From Nemophila menziesii (taxonomy: Eukaryota > Streptophyta > Magnoliopsida > Boraginales > Hydrophyllaceae), in the NCBI GenBank assembly GCA_029959085.1, contig JARWIR010000027.1:6820001-6884000 (forward strand): DNA of 64,000 nt, written 5' to 3'. The first letter of the stretch is position 1. Every line of letters begins with the position of its first letter. Both the position numbers and the translations under genes were made by a program. The notes beneath the pieces are model-generated. The model was not told where the DNA came from. It did not search any database and saw only the letters and a list, made by a program, of their open reading frames with translations. Below, one piece after another: positions 12,640 through 23,275 of this stretch.

Positions 12640-13510
12640 CATCAGACCTACAAATAAACAAAAATAGATTAAATAATCAAAAATAAAAAATAAAACAAAA
12701 CCTAATAAAATCATCTAACAGATCTGGATCTGGATCCAGATTTGCTGCAGCAGTCAAGGGGTTGTACCCATCTACCTGCAAAAGAAAACAAATGACAAAT
12801 AAAAGGCACGAAAGGCAGCAATGGTGGCGGAACTGAGACTCACCCACCCGGGTCTGTACCCATTTGCAGTGTGAATCTGGTCCAGATCGATGGCCATGAA
12901 GATGAAGAGATGGTGTAGATGGCAGTGGATCTGTTGGTGGTGCAACAGTTGTGCTGGCGAGATTAACAACAACGACGACGGTCCAGTGGTGGCGGATCTG
13001 CGGTAGTGTTGAAGATGTACCCACTGGGGCTGTACCCAGTTCGTATGGTCAGAAGGATTTACTTGATAGTGATGTTGTAGATCTGAGACTCCTGAAGATG
13101 GTAATGTTGAGGGGTATTGTTGCAGACCTGAGATTCGTGAAGATGGTGTTGTTGAGGGGTGTTTTTGCAGATGTAGAGTGGCGCCAGATCTGGGAGGTTG
13201 CTGTTGCTCCGATTGCTGCTGCTGCTCCGGGTTGCTGTTGCTGCTGCTCCGGTTTGCTGCATCGATGGTTGCTGCTGCGCAGAAGAAAGATGGTGGTGCT
13301 ATGGTGAGCGTGAGGTATGGTGGGGAAGGTGTGCTGCTGGGGGCGGGTTTAGGAGAGAGAAGAGGGAGAGTATATGGTTTTACAGGAGAGAGAAGAGAGG
13401 GGGATGGGGGTGGGTTTCAGATTTGAAACCTAATAGGAATGGGTTTGGGTTTTTTGGTTCCTATTGTTATAAGAGTATAGAGGGAGGGCATTTTCGGTTC
13501 ATTTAGGCAT
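12640..13510. other. GC-rich cargo of the MULE, possible captured gene fragment
   Basis: Composition is clearly richer in G and C than the surroundings, with CTGCTG/GCTGCT runs at 13200-13275 and purine-rich GGAGAGAGAAGAG blocks at 13350-13410 that look like plant 5' UTR or promoter DNA. Open frames exist on both strands (12677-13024 minus; 12951-13307 plus), but no protein family was recognised. Pack-MULE cargo is a reasonable guess, not shown. Confidence 0.4.
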
Positions 13511-14805
13511 CTAGTTGGATTGATAATGGTAGTTAAAGGGTGGGCCTTATATTATTAACTAGTATGTTGTGTAGGCTCTTTTTTATAATTGCCCCTTAAA
13601 TAAGACAACCATTTGTAACATGTGGACTAAGCTTACTATTAGTATATCTATATATATACATGTTTCAGGAGTTAACTTAGTAAGTAGAAAAGGATAACAA
13701 TTTCTGTATCAATTTTAGATTAGTTATATAATGATAGAATATCATAAATGATTTATTATATATTAAATTAAGATATTTAGATAAATAGGCGAGTCTTGTA
13801 TAGAGATGGAAGTGATGGCAATATCAGATAAATAGGCAGCCGCTTCATAAAATACATCAAATAGTTTCTTTTAAGATGAGGGTTTAAATAATGCTTAATA
13901 TGTTTATCTTTAACCCTATTTTAAATTATCCAGCAATATATTTAATTCGATGGTTTTGGACTCTATGTGGTGTTATCTATCTGAATTATATTGTTTCGTA
14001 ATTATTTGATTAATTGTATATTTGGGGTAGCACGGCCTACTTCGCAGTCTATCCATTAATTGTTAATTGCTATCGTTGTTGAATCGACCTACTTAGTCAA
14101 TTCATATTTGATATTTGATATATCTATCGATCGATTGTTCGACATAGTACAATCGTGTTACACTGGGCGGCAGCGGGCTTGCCAGGGTTAACACGACTAC
14201 CATGATCTATTCCCACCTGGCGCATGTGACGGAGAGTTCCTTGGCCAGTGGGTTGTAGGTTCGTTGTACCCAGGGTATTACCAGTGGGAGTGATAAGGGA
14301 TCGAGAGTTCCGGCGGGAGTCATAAGGGCAAGACCACAGTATCCTTTGCAACGTGATTATTACTTGCTAGTGTATACAGCTTGCTGGGTAGTATGGGCTG
14401 CCTAGTTTGATATGTACACTTACCTGATTTATTTATTAACGCTTTATAAATGTTTAATTTATATTCAGACCTATACCAGTTCAATGATAGCTTCTTAAAT
14501 ATAATTACTGCCCTAGGTTAAAGTTTACATATGATCATTATTTACTTTCTCACTGAGCTAGTGGAAGCTCACCCCTCTTTCCCCCACCCTTTCAGGTTAA
14601 GATAACTTAAGGATTTGGGTAGTGGTCAGTAGCACCGGACAAGTTGAAGAGGAAGAATATATTTTTGTATTTATTAGCTTGTAATTATTTATTTTAAATC
14701 ATGTAATATAATGTAATGTAATAAATGATTATTTATTGTAATAAAATTTATTTTTACTTATTTAAATTAGATAGGTAGTCGTGTTTTTTGGGGCGTGACA
14801 AATAT

Positions 14806-15568
14806 AATGAACATAGCACAATTAATAAGCTCAAAAATCTCAACCCAATAACAATTCCCATAATGGTGGACCCACCACCCGAAACTCAAGCTCTAAAACA
14901 ACTGTCTATGCATCGCGATTCGAGTGCGGGTCATATGGAAAAGTCCTATAATCTAAAGTGATATGGATTATAATGTTGTTAAATAAAAAGGCTTTAGAAA
15001 GGCTAGAAGGGGCTGAGAAGGATATAAAATAATAAATTTGGACACCAAGCTAAAAGGCAACAAGGGGCTTATGAAAGAACCGCCTTAATCACTTTATAAA
15101 CTATGAAATTTTGTCATTCTCTTACCTTTAGCACGTTCATCAAATGGGTTTATCAACTAGTTTGGATCTCACGGCCTACAAACCACTCAAGGCTCCCTTA
15201 GATCGAACATACGTTCTATCGCATTGCTAACAAATCTTTTCTTTACAATCAATGTGTGTTTTCCTGTAAATACTCAAAGCATACAAAATAAAATAGCTCA
15301 TAAACATACTACTTTCTATCATTAACTTACTAAGCTTATGCTTTCAAGCTATTAAACATATTCTACATTTAATTCACATATGTCAAAAATTTTAATTTCT
15401 ACTTAAAAACTAAAAAATGGAGATGAGAGACAACGAATCTCCACACCCCCAACTCAAAAATGAGCCGTTTCCCCACGACTGGAAAAAGACTCGAAAAAGA
15501 AATTAAAATTAGAAGATAAAGCATTTATAGAAATGGTAAGGAAGAAAGATAACATACTCTCGAGGCTA
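14806..15568 (-). other. M1 3' noncoding region, continued
   Basis: No gene. It continues 8670-9469 after T1 and matches 63850-64000 at its start. Around 15450-15490 lies a CCCCCAACTC block with CCGTTTCCCCACGACT, whose counterpart in G0 (about 40020-40065) also follows the accessory ORF, confirming equal layout. Confidence 0.6.
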
Positions 15569-16777
15569 CTACTTCGCATTATCGACATCCAAGATAGGAT
15601 TTGCTGGATCTTTCTTTAATTGCTCAAGGAGTGTCATGACGTGCACTTGATTGGCTTTGATTTGTGCCACATCATTGGCTAAGCAAGTTTGAGCTGCTTC
15701 GACTTTATTTAATCGCTCCTCCATCTTTTCTTGCCAACTATGCTTCTTTTCTTCTTTCGAGACTAGCGTAAATCCCGCTCCTCTCAATACTTTCATGATC
15801 CAAGCATTTTCAATATTTTTACTCATTTTAAACTCTAGTTTCTCTTATTCACCCAAAATCACATTCTCTTTCCACACAAGACACGTGATCATTGTAGGAT
15901 ATTTCACATTAAATACCGAGATACGAGTGACCAAAAATCGCATCACCTCCTCAAAGGTCAAATGTGCCACATCCACTTCTTCTCCTCTCAAAATAAAATT
16001 CAACAAGATAGCTTTCTTTTTACTTATGTCCAAAATTCTTGTGTTTCCAAAGACATTAGTGATACAGAAATTGTGCCAAATTCTAGCATCCGGTTGGAGA
16101 TATTTGTAAGGACAAGGTGTCTTTGATTCTCCCTTATGTGATTTCACTTTCTCCTTATCTAAGGTATGCTCAAAAAGTAAATTCAAATTGAAGATTCTCT
16201 GTCTATACACCGCTTCTCTATACTTGCATGGTCCGACCAATTTCGTAAACTGGAAGTGGTTTCTAATCTCTTCAACTTTGAAAGTAACTAACTTTCCTCT
16301 AACTGGAACACAACCTTCACTATCTTGGCTAAAGAGGCCTAAATAGAAGTCGAAAACTAATTTATGATATAAATTAGAACGTCTTACCATGAACGCAAAC
16401 CAACCCAATCTTTCACCAATCTCCAAGAACCTCTTGTACTCTCCTTTACCAACTTCTTCATCAAATACTCTCTCATAAGCAAAAGGTAGTTCCTGTAATT
16501 GTTTCTTTGCAGAAGCTATGAAGGCCTTTGAAGCTTTCTCTTTTTCTTCGGATGTTGGACCTTTGAATTGGAGAGGTTGTGTTGTCTTCTTTACTAAAAG
16601 TGGAACCTTTTTGCCCATTCAATAAAACACAGCTAGCTCACCTCTCTGTACATGATCTATTTCATCCTTTGTGTTGGAACTAGAACTTTTCTTACTTGAT
16701 TTATTCTCAATAGAACCCAATACCTTTCTTTTCTTCATCTCCCTCAAAGTAGATAATGTCTCTTTTCTCTTAGTCAT
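15569..16777 (-). pseudogene. M1 accessory ORF, about 400 codons, two premature stops
   Basis: One frame runs from ATG at 16777 to the stop at 15569, broken only by TGA at 16619-16621 and TAA at 15845-15847. The N-terminus is strongly basic (MTKRKE, MKKRKVLG, SSKKSSSS), like a nuclear localisation or nucleic-acid-binding tail. The middle (about residues 60-310) carries GWFAFMVR, LVFDFYLGLF, VPVRGKLVTF, WHNFCITNVF: the pattern of the family called putative plant transposon protein. The C-terminus (15569-15826) is charged and heptad-like. No transmembrane segment is seen. Same architecture as the G0 and C1 accessory ORFs. Function unknown. Confidence 0.75.
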
Positions 16778-17189
16778 CTCAATTAACTTCCAACTCAAAG
16801 CTTTAACCACTCTTGAAATTTGAAACTCTTTATTATTGGTTGAACAAGCTTTATTTGGGTTAGGATAGGTGTTTTGATGATGAATCTCTATATGGGTAAG
16901 ATGGATTGGTATGGATCTAAGAAATTGTAGGATGAATTTTTGAAATTTAGGCTTTTGATTCTTGGATTCAATGTGTTTTGGTGAGATTTGGGTGGTTGAA
17001 TCTTCTTTGTAATGATGTGGAGAAAAGATTTGATGTGTTTTTATGGTGATTGGCTAGTGTTTTGATGTTTGGGGAAGGTTTGATGAAGTTTCAATGGAGT
17101 TGGGAGAGGTTTGGAGAAGAAAGAGAGACTTAAGGATTGTAAAATTTGTAATGGTCTAACCTTCCTCTTCTTTATAACCTAAAAATTCA
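16778..17189 (-). promoter_or_regulatory. Leader and possible internal promoter of the M1 accessory ORF
   Basis: No gene. Read on the minus strand, a TTATAAAG box (about 17170-17177) lies between the palindrome cluster and the ORF, followed by about 400 bp of leader-like sequence to the ATG. A promoter role is inference from position only. Confidence 0.3.
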
Positions 17190-17412
17190 AAAAAATCTCC
17201 AGCGGCGCGGACCGGCTTGCTGGTGGTGTGACCGGATACCGGTGAGCTGTTCTTCAAAAGGACTCGCCTCTCGGCGATAAACCTGATTCATAGACCCGTG
17301 GGCACGTGTTTTTGTCTGACCGGCATACCGCTGGTATGGCCGGCATACAGTGCGGAATTTTTCGAAAATCCATCTCTCGGCAAAAACCCGACGTGAGAAC
17401 CCGTGGGCACCC
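17190..17412. repeat. M1 palindrome cluster, part next to the accessory ORF
   Basis: GC-rich block with ACCGGATACCGGT, GACCGGCATACCG and GCCGGCATAC palindromes and a repeated CTCTCGGC...CCCGTGGGCAC unit (about 17265-17310 and 17373-17410). Interrupted by S1; the remainder is 18956-19000 (GCCGGCGCCGGCATACCGGT). Equivalent to 5619-5915 in G0. Confidence 0.75.
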
Positions 17413-18950
17413 TGATGTATCCCTATATGTTCCAATTATTAGCCCTTAGGAGAATCATTTTAGGTGAATATTTGACTTGTTTTATAGACTTTCATGCTTA
17501 TTTCGTCATATTGCACTTTTTCCCCTTAGAATTACACTATTTGCATTTTTAGAGTTTTTGTGCGTTAATTTGTTTGTTTTAGTGCAAATTTAGTAGTTTT
17601 ATGAATTCATGGAGAACCAATACAAGGAGGAGAAGTGAGAATTAAAGTCTTACATCGAGTGGAGGAGCTAAAGAAAAGAAAAACATTTCCAAGAACTTAA
17701 TTAAAGAAGTTGCAGATCTGAAAGGCGGTTAATGATTGCTGTTTTTTGGGCTACTTAAGAGCGGATTTAGCCTTGGGCCATGAAACATGGTTTGATAGCC
17801 TATTGAGTTAGGAAGATTCCCCAAGTTGAATCTGCCCATTTGGAGTTGAGATGCAAAAGTTATAGTTACGAGAATTAAAAGAAAAGATGGACTTGGGCTT
17901 TTTATAATTTGACCTAATCCTCTTAACCTAAGCCCTAATTCGTTTTTATAAGTATAAATAGACCCTTTAGCCTCCTTTTTACACACACTTCAGAGAATTA
18001 CATCAAAGGCTTCATATTTTCAAGTCAGAGCAAAAAAGCAGAGGAAAAGTTAGAGATGGAGGAATTTTGTTCTTCCAACAAAAGCCAACCAAACCTTTAC
18101 GTTATCTATTTATTTTCTATAATTGAATTATGACTTCTCTTTATTAAATTTAGTCTTTGATTTGATTATGAGCTAAACTTTCATATACTTGAGAATCGCA
18201 ATAAAGGGATGAACCCTAATTAATTTATTCTATGTTTTAAATTTGGGATTTTTATGATTTAAATTGAATTGAGTCTTATACATTGGATATTACTTTGTTC
18301 TTAATCACTATTTCTTTTCGGTGCAACTAGAAATAGCTTTTAGTATTTGGGCTATTCACTTTAGTGGCGAAGTGATCACCTTGACGGGGGGTTTGAATAC
18401 AGACTTAGGTAATACCTGTGTAATGTCCGTTATTGACCGACAGGCTTAACTAATTACATAGCCAAAGAGGTAAATACATATCATCCGAAGAGGAATATTC
18501 GCCCATATAAGGGTTTATAGTACTTTAGGATAGATCCTAGGTCCACCCTAACGGGGGCTAGGAGATATTAGAGTCCCGACTAATATAATAATACCAATTC
18601 TACCCTTAAACATAACATAAAGCACATTAATTAGGTGGATTCCTTGCGAGACTCAAGTATCTCTCATCTCTGAATCTAGTCTTTTATTTGCATTATTTCT
18701 TTTCAGTTATTTATTTTTAGTCTTTAATTTATTGCATCTTTAGTCTTTAAGAAAACCAAACAAAAATCATATTATTTTACTAATCTGTCGAGCAATTATT
18801 TCTACTATCTGATTAATACTTGATTTAAACCTAATTTGTCCCTGAGAACGTAACCTGGTTTATCGGATATTACTTGGACAACAGTGCACTTGCGGTATTG
18901 CGGTTCCTTTTATTTGTCGCATTAATTTTATAACACCCTAAGTTTCACCA
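17413..18950 (+). mobile_element. S1: solo LTR of a gypsy element
   Basis: 1538 bp, starts TGATGTATCCC, ends AGTTTCACCA, flanked by the target duplication CACCC (17408-17412 and 18951-18955). Contains a TATAAATA box at 17953-17960 and the conserved CTTGACGGGGGG-type motifs (18379-18391, 18546-18557). Related to the G0 3' LTR start at 41703. No internal region, so formed by LTR-LTR recombination. Confidence 0.88.
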
Positions 18951-19218
18951 CACCCCTTTTTGACCCGCCGGCGCCGGCATACCGGTGGGTAGGTCAGAAT
19001 GTGCACAAAAATTTCCTTTTCCTCTCTAACTCGATTTATTTAATACCTGAACATCAAAAACACTAATACCTTTCTCAAAATCAACTAAAAACAACTAAAC
19101 TAAACATAAAAAACATTAACACATAAAAATTTCGGGTTGTCTCCCGTACATCACTTTTATTTAACGTCTTTTAAAGTTAGACGCATTACCTCTATAAAGA
19201 TTTGCGAATATGGCCTCC
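18951..19218 (-). other. M1 spacer with remaining palindrome unit
   Basis: No gene. Holds the GCCGGCGCCGGCATACCGGT unit at about 18966-18985 and a TCGGGTTGTCTCCCGT stretch near 19132. It closely parallels 59141-59300 of the right-hand minus-strand element. Confidence 0.6.
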
Positions 19219-20057
19219 CTAGCAATGAGCCAGGCTATGAACGTCCACTAATCTCCGCTTAATGCCCTTCTTGGGTCTGATCTCTATCACCTTAGCTAAA
19301 ACAACTTTAGTGACTACAAATGGTCCCATCCACGAGTCTTGATGACCTTGTGGTCTATTCTCTGGTTTGTAGGCTTTCCATAGAACTTCATGGCCGACCC
19401 CAAATAAAATCTTTGGATCAGTATCCACAGGCTTTGCGTGGATCTTCGATTTAGGGACTTTGTGATGTGAAAGGCTGTGGATGATAGGAACGGAAGGATC
19501 TGACATCCTTGGTTTCTTACCCCAGACATAAAATGTCTCGGATACATTCTTAGCATGAAGGGTAACTATCCCTTCCTGGAAGTTAATTATGCTCTGGCTT
19601 GTGGCCATGAAAGGCCTTTCAAGTATAATTGGAACTTGCTTATCTGCATCGAAATCAAGTATAACAAAGTCAGTAGGGATGGTGATATTACCTGATCGGA
19701 CATGAATGTCCTCTCCTGTTCCCCATGTCTTGGTAACTGAGTTGTCAGCAAATTGCAACTTCACTGGAGCTTTCTCTGATTTTTGAAGTCCAAGTCTATC
19801 AAATACGGACTTTGGCATAAGATTCACAGCTGAACCCACATCACACATAGCTTTCACCTTGAGAATACCATTTATTTGTATAGGAAGATTATAGCTTCCA
19901 GGATCTTTGAGCTTCAATGGTAACTCTTTTTCTATCCTTCTTGAGACTCTCACAGTCTCTTTCTTGGCTTCTACACTTACTTTCTCGGGAATAACTTGCG
20001 TAAAATCTTGCTCCGGTTTAAGCCCTTTCTTCGCAATCTCAAGCATTTGGGCGTTGA
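19219..20057 (-). pseudogene. M1 protease joined to an integrase-tail-like segment
   Basis: The frame is open from 20046 to 19219. Protease region: LPLKLKDPGSYNLPIQING, CDVGSAVNLMP (active-site segment; Tat/Athila usually has CDLGAS), ILDFDADKQVPIILERPFMA. The C-terminal 70 residues do not lead into RT. They read VGHEVLWKAYK, SWMGPFVVTKV, RRLVDVHSLAHC, resembling the integrase C-terminal GPFVVTKV segment seen in G0 at about 5190. RT, RNase H and the integrase core are thus missing. C1 inserted at 20058-20062, just upstream of this frame. Confidence 0.75.
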
Positions 20058-20062
20058 TATTC

Positions 20063-21417
20063 TGTTGGCATATAGCCTCCGTTAATAGGTTGTTTTAATA
20101 TGACAAATACTCTTATGATTAGTGTGCTAATTACTCTTGTTATATACATCCTTACTTGCATTATTGTTCATCAAAAACACTTTACATACCATTCTTATTA
20201 TATCTCATTACATATACTTTTATTCATATCTTTATATACTTTGAGATATAGCCTTAATGATCAACTGCAATGTTTATAAGAATGATGTTACCTACAACTT
20301 TCGTGAAGAAGATTTATTGATCCGAGCATCAAAGCATAGGTCAATGCTATCAAAGATGTTTGGTGCGGTACACCGGACCTATGGCGCGGTACACCGGACC
20401 AAGAATGTGGACCAGGGCACGGTGCATGGCTAGCCCGTCAGAGAGATAGAAAATCTAACCGTTGAGGTGCGGTACACCGCAAGGAAGGTTTTTCTGCACA
20501 AAGTTTATGTCATAAGAAATATATCCGTTGGGAGATTAATAGATCCGTTGGACTCAAGCCTTATGACCGTTGGAAGCAATTTTCAGCTATAAAATGAAGG
20601 TCTTTCAAAGCTACAACTACACCAACTAATTACAAACATTAAGGAGCTTAATTGTTATCATTCAAGAAGGTGTCAAGAGCTATACATTGTCAAAATCAAT
20701 CTTAGTGAGCTTATAAGTCCTATCCAACTCATTCAAGGAGTTAATCAAATAAGCCACAAAGTATTATCTACTCAAGAGGAGTTTACATGCTTATAGTTAT
20801 ATCTACTCTTTAGGAGATTATCTAGCAAAGTAGTTTCACCCCTTTAAACACTTTGTATCTATCCTCTTAAGTCTAGGTCTTGTAATAGATAGATTAAGAG
20901 AGAATTCAAGTATAGGGAGTATACTTGGTGTCCTTGTGTTGTGATTACACAAGAGTTTGTCCTTCGTGTTATCGAAGAGGTTGTAAGGGTTATTGTGTTC
21001 TCGACCCGGTTAAGAGAGACACGGGAGCTTAGTGAAAAGCTTGAAATCCTAAAGAGGCTTCCTTAGGTAGTGGATGTAGGGAAACCGAACCACTATAAAT
21101 CGTGTGTATCTTTCTATCCCTACTCTATTTACTTTCCGCACTTTATATGTTTGATAATATGCTAGTATGAATATTGTGATATTGATTATCTAGTTTATCT
21201 AACATATTGTCATCTAGAGTAGTAAGAGATTAGTTAGTCGATTTACTTGTTAAACTTATATATCAAGCCTTTAACTTATCCTTTGCATGATCCCATAAGT
21301 GTTTGATATATTAAGTTGACTTAGAAGTTTTCTCTTAAACTTATAATTGTCCAAAAGATTTTTAATTAGGCATTAATCTTATTAGTAATCCTATTCACCC
21401 CCCCTCTAGGACTTTCA
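20063..21417 (+). repeat. C1 5' LTR
   Basis: 1355 bp, starts TGTTGGCATATAGCC, ends AGGACTTTCA. It has GCGGTACACCGG/C palindromes at about 20366-20480, upstream of a TATAAAA box at 20588-20594. The 3' LTR has 21 bp more (an added palindrome unit) and one C fewer near its end. The site AAGAGGCTTCCTTAGG (about 21053) is the empty site for S2, and CTTATAAGTCC (about 20711) the empty site for C2. Confidence 0.9.
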
Positions 21418-21419
21418 AT

Positions 21420-21431
21420 TGGTATCAGAGC
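21420..21431 (+). other. C1 primer-binding site
   Basis: TGGTATCAGAGC, complementary to the 3' end of plant initiator methionine tRNA (established for copia elements), 2 bp after the LTR. Confidence 0.9.
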
Positions 21432-21474
21432 CTAACTCTACGTGAATAGCTTAATCGTTAGTAGAGTAAACAAT

Positions 21475-22527
21475 ATGGAATTTAATCTTTTGGAAGAGTC
21501 GTCTTCTACCCGGCCTCCACTTTTTGTAAGAACTTACTATTTTGCTTGGCGAACAAAAATGGAGAAATTTATCAAAGCCGAAGATCCCGATCAATGGAGA
21601 ATCGTTATGGAAGGTCCATTCGTTCCATATAAAGAGGAGTTAAATGAAGCGGGAGTTCTTAAGTTAAATCAAGAAGAAAAAGATTATGATGAACTCACCG
21701 TTGAGGATAATGCTAAGCTCACTCAAAATGCAAAACCGATGTACACTCTAATTTGTGGAATTTCCGAAGAAATTTTCTCACAAATGTTATATTATAATTC
21801 CGCAAAAGAGCTTTGGGATCGTTTGGAGTTTCTATATGGAATTGTCGAGAATGACGAAGAAAAAGAAATCCTAATCCATGATGAATCTCATGACAATCCT
21901 AAACCAAACCATGAGGTAGCAATCTATCCTAACTCTTTGTCACCTCCTTATTATTTTGATGATATTAGGCATATTTCATCCCTTCTAAAAATTCTTGATT
22001 CTCAAATCCATTTGAATAACCTTATGTTGAAAAAGGCTAAAGTTGAGCAAAAGAATTGTTTAAATTGTTGCATCACTTTAGATGATATTTTGGGTAATAC
22101 TAAAAACCCTTGTTTTGAAAATATTTTCTCTTCAAATAAAAGTCAACATCCTATGAAGAAAAATATAGAAGGTTTTGAAAAATTGGATGAAGCATTTTCC
22201 CTTGCTCTTAAAACTTTAGAAAATCATCCCTTTTTAAATGTCACTCCTTTTGATCCAAATGGTCTTTTCAAAGAAAAATTATATTTGAGTGATAATTTGG
22301 ATATTCAAAAGAATGAGGAACAATCGTGTTCAAAACCCTCACATGATAGTTCTATTCGAGAAAGAAGTTCTTGCAATTATTGTGGTAAACCCGGTCATCA
22401 TGTTTCTACGTGCCATTACCACAAACAACTTGAATACGGGTCTTTGATACCCTCGTGGGAAAAGCCGATATGGATCGTGAAAAATGCTAATAATATTTCC
22501 GGATCCATTTCACCTCGGATACCATAG
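21475..22527 (+). CDS. C1 Gag (copia, shortened), zinc knuckle retained
   Basis: The start is placed at ATG 21475 because the encoded start (EESSSTRPPLFV) aligns with the C2 Gag start (GSCSTRPPLFV). The frame is about 350 residues against 596 in C2. The N-terminal 120 residues follow the copia gag pattern (YYFAWRTKMEKFI, AKELWDRLEFLY). The middle is diverged or deleted, and a CX2CX4HX4C knuckle (CNYCGKPGHHVSTC) lies near residues 300-313. The frame is intact to the TAG at 22525. It would package element RNA into particles. No pol follows. Confidence 0.75.
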   Translation: MEFNLLEESSSTRPPLFVRTYYFAWRTKMEKFIKAEDPDQWRIVMEGPFVPYKEELNEAGVLKLNQEEKDYDELTVEDNAKLTQNAKPMYTLICGISEEIFSQMLYYNSAKELWDRLEFLYGIVENDEEKEILIHDESHDNPKPNHEVAIYPNSLSPPYYFDDIRHISSLLKILDSQIHLNNLMLKKAKVEQKNCLNCCITLDDILGNTKNPCFENIFSSNKSQHPMKKNIEGFEKLDEAFSLALKTLENHPFLNVTPFDPNGLFKEKLYLSDNLDIQKNEEQSCSKPSHDSSIRERSSCNYCGKPGHHVSTCHYHKQLEYGSLIPSWEKPIWIVKNANNISGSISPRIP

Positions 22528-23275
22528 TAATATTCATTGTAGGTGTTGAGCGTCAAGAAAATGGAATAATATACAAAAAGACGCTCAAATCACGTAAAGG
22601 AAAAATCCGGTGAATTCTTTCCTTCTTCTCTTTATTTTTTTACGTGTTATTATGTGGTTATGTGCTTTATCCTCTATGTGCTAATATCTTGTGTATCTTG
22701 ACCTTTTCATGCTTAATATTGCTTTGTTTTTACATTGGGTCTTTGTGTACTTTTAGAAAATATAGGGGTATTTGTGAAATAAACTGTTTTATGTGTTTTC
22801 GGGTTTTCCTTGTTATTTCTTTTCAAAACAAAAATTATCTTATAAGTTTTATACCATTCCGAATCTTTTGGGGAAGTTTCGAATGTGTTTCGGGTGTTTT
22901 TAAAAGAACCAAAAAATTCCTTCTTAGTGTCTTCGTCGAACGTTTTTGCGGTGCACCGGACCACTCCGCGGTACACCGCGATCCAGGGTTTCAGCCTTTT
23001 CATTTTTCCTTTATTTTTTCGCCCAGTTTATTTCTGCAGTGCGGTACACCGCACGGTTTCCGCGGTACACCGCGAGTTAGGTTTTTGTTCGTGTTTTAAA
23101 CCCGTCAGTCTTCTTTTTATCTTCATTCCTCTCTTTTAAAAATAAACCTACCCGCTCCTCCTCCACTGCTGCGATTTCCGGCGACATTAAACCCCCATTT
23201 TCGCCGCCTAAAAGTCTAGTTTCTCCACCAAATCACTCTCCTTCATTCCTCCTTCATTACCCACCTCTTTTCACC
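22528..23275 (+). promoter_or_regulatory. C1 inter-ORF region with palindrome array and leader
   Basis: No gene. The palindrome array lies at 22945-23075. After it comes a pyrimidine-rich, plant-leader-like stretch (23100-23275) ending in CACCATGG at the accessory ORF start. An internal promoter is possible but not shown. Confidence 0.4.
22945..23075. repeat. GCGGTACACCGC palindrome array inside C1
   Basis: Repeated GCGGTGCACCGG, CGCGGTACACCGCG, GCGGTACACCGC and CGCGGTACACCGCG in about 130 bp. Same motif as in the LTRs of C1 and C2 and near 57000-57230. It sits 200 bp upstream of the accessory ORF. Confidence 0.8.

Larger units (their letters stand above)
12019..13595. mobile_element. MULE-like non-autonomous DNA transposon (1577 bp)
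   Basis: Flanked by a perfect 9-bp target duplication TTAAATAAG (12010-12018 and 13596-13604), the size typical of Mutator elements; T1 LTR1 provides the empty site. The ends are short imperfect inverted repeats: GGGGAAATTACAAATA at left and, read inward from the right, GGGGCAATTATAAAAA. It contains a 32-bp tandem array and a GC-rich cargo; no transposase. It inserted after T1 was formed. Confidence 0.8.
9470..14800 (+). mobile_element. T1: deletion-derivative LTR retrotransposon (chromovirus-like LTRs)
   Basis: LTRs at 9470-11154 and 11646-14800 begin TGTAATATCCC and end GGGCGTGACA. The target duplication AATAT lies at 9465-9469 and 14801-14805, and 63830-63870 shows the uninterrupted site. 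Only 491 bp lie between the LTRs. PBS TGGTATCAGAGC (initiator Met tRNA type) is at 11157-11168. Just before LTR2 a short NFEGEILIS-like reading resembles the end of chromovirus pol (inference). It is a non-autonomous remnant whose coding region is deleted. Confidence 0.85.
11646..14800 (+). repeat. T1 3' LTR, interrupted by a MULE
   Basis: Matches LTR1 throughout apart from the MULE insertion at 12019-13595, a 12-bp indel near 11725 and the absence of the LINE scrap. Ends GGGCGTGACA at 14800 next to AATAT. Confidence 0.85.

Noticed and set aside
12677..13024. Host gene on the minus strand in the MULE
   Set aside because: The frame overlaps an opposite frame of equal length in GC-rich low-complexity DNA, and no protein family was recognised.
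15569..16777. Envelope gene of an errantivirus-like element
   Set aside because: Position fits, but no signal peptide, hydrophobic fusion or membrane segment is visible, and the core resembles a soluble plant transposon-associated family.
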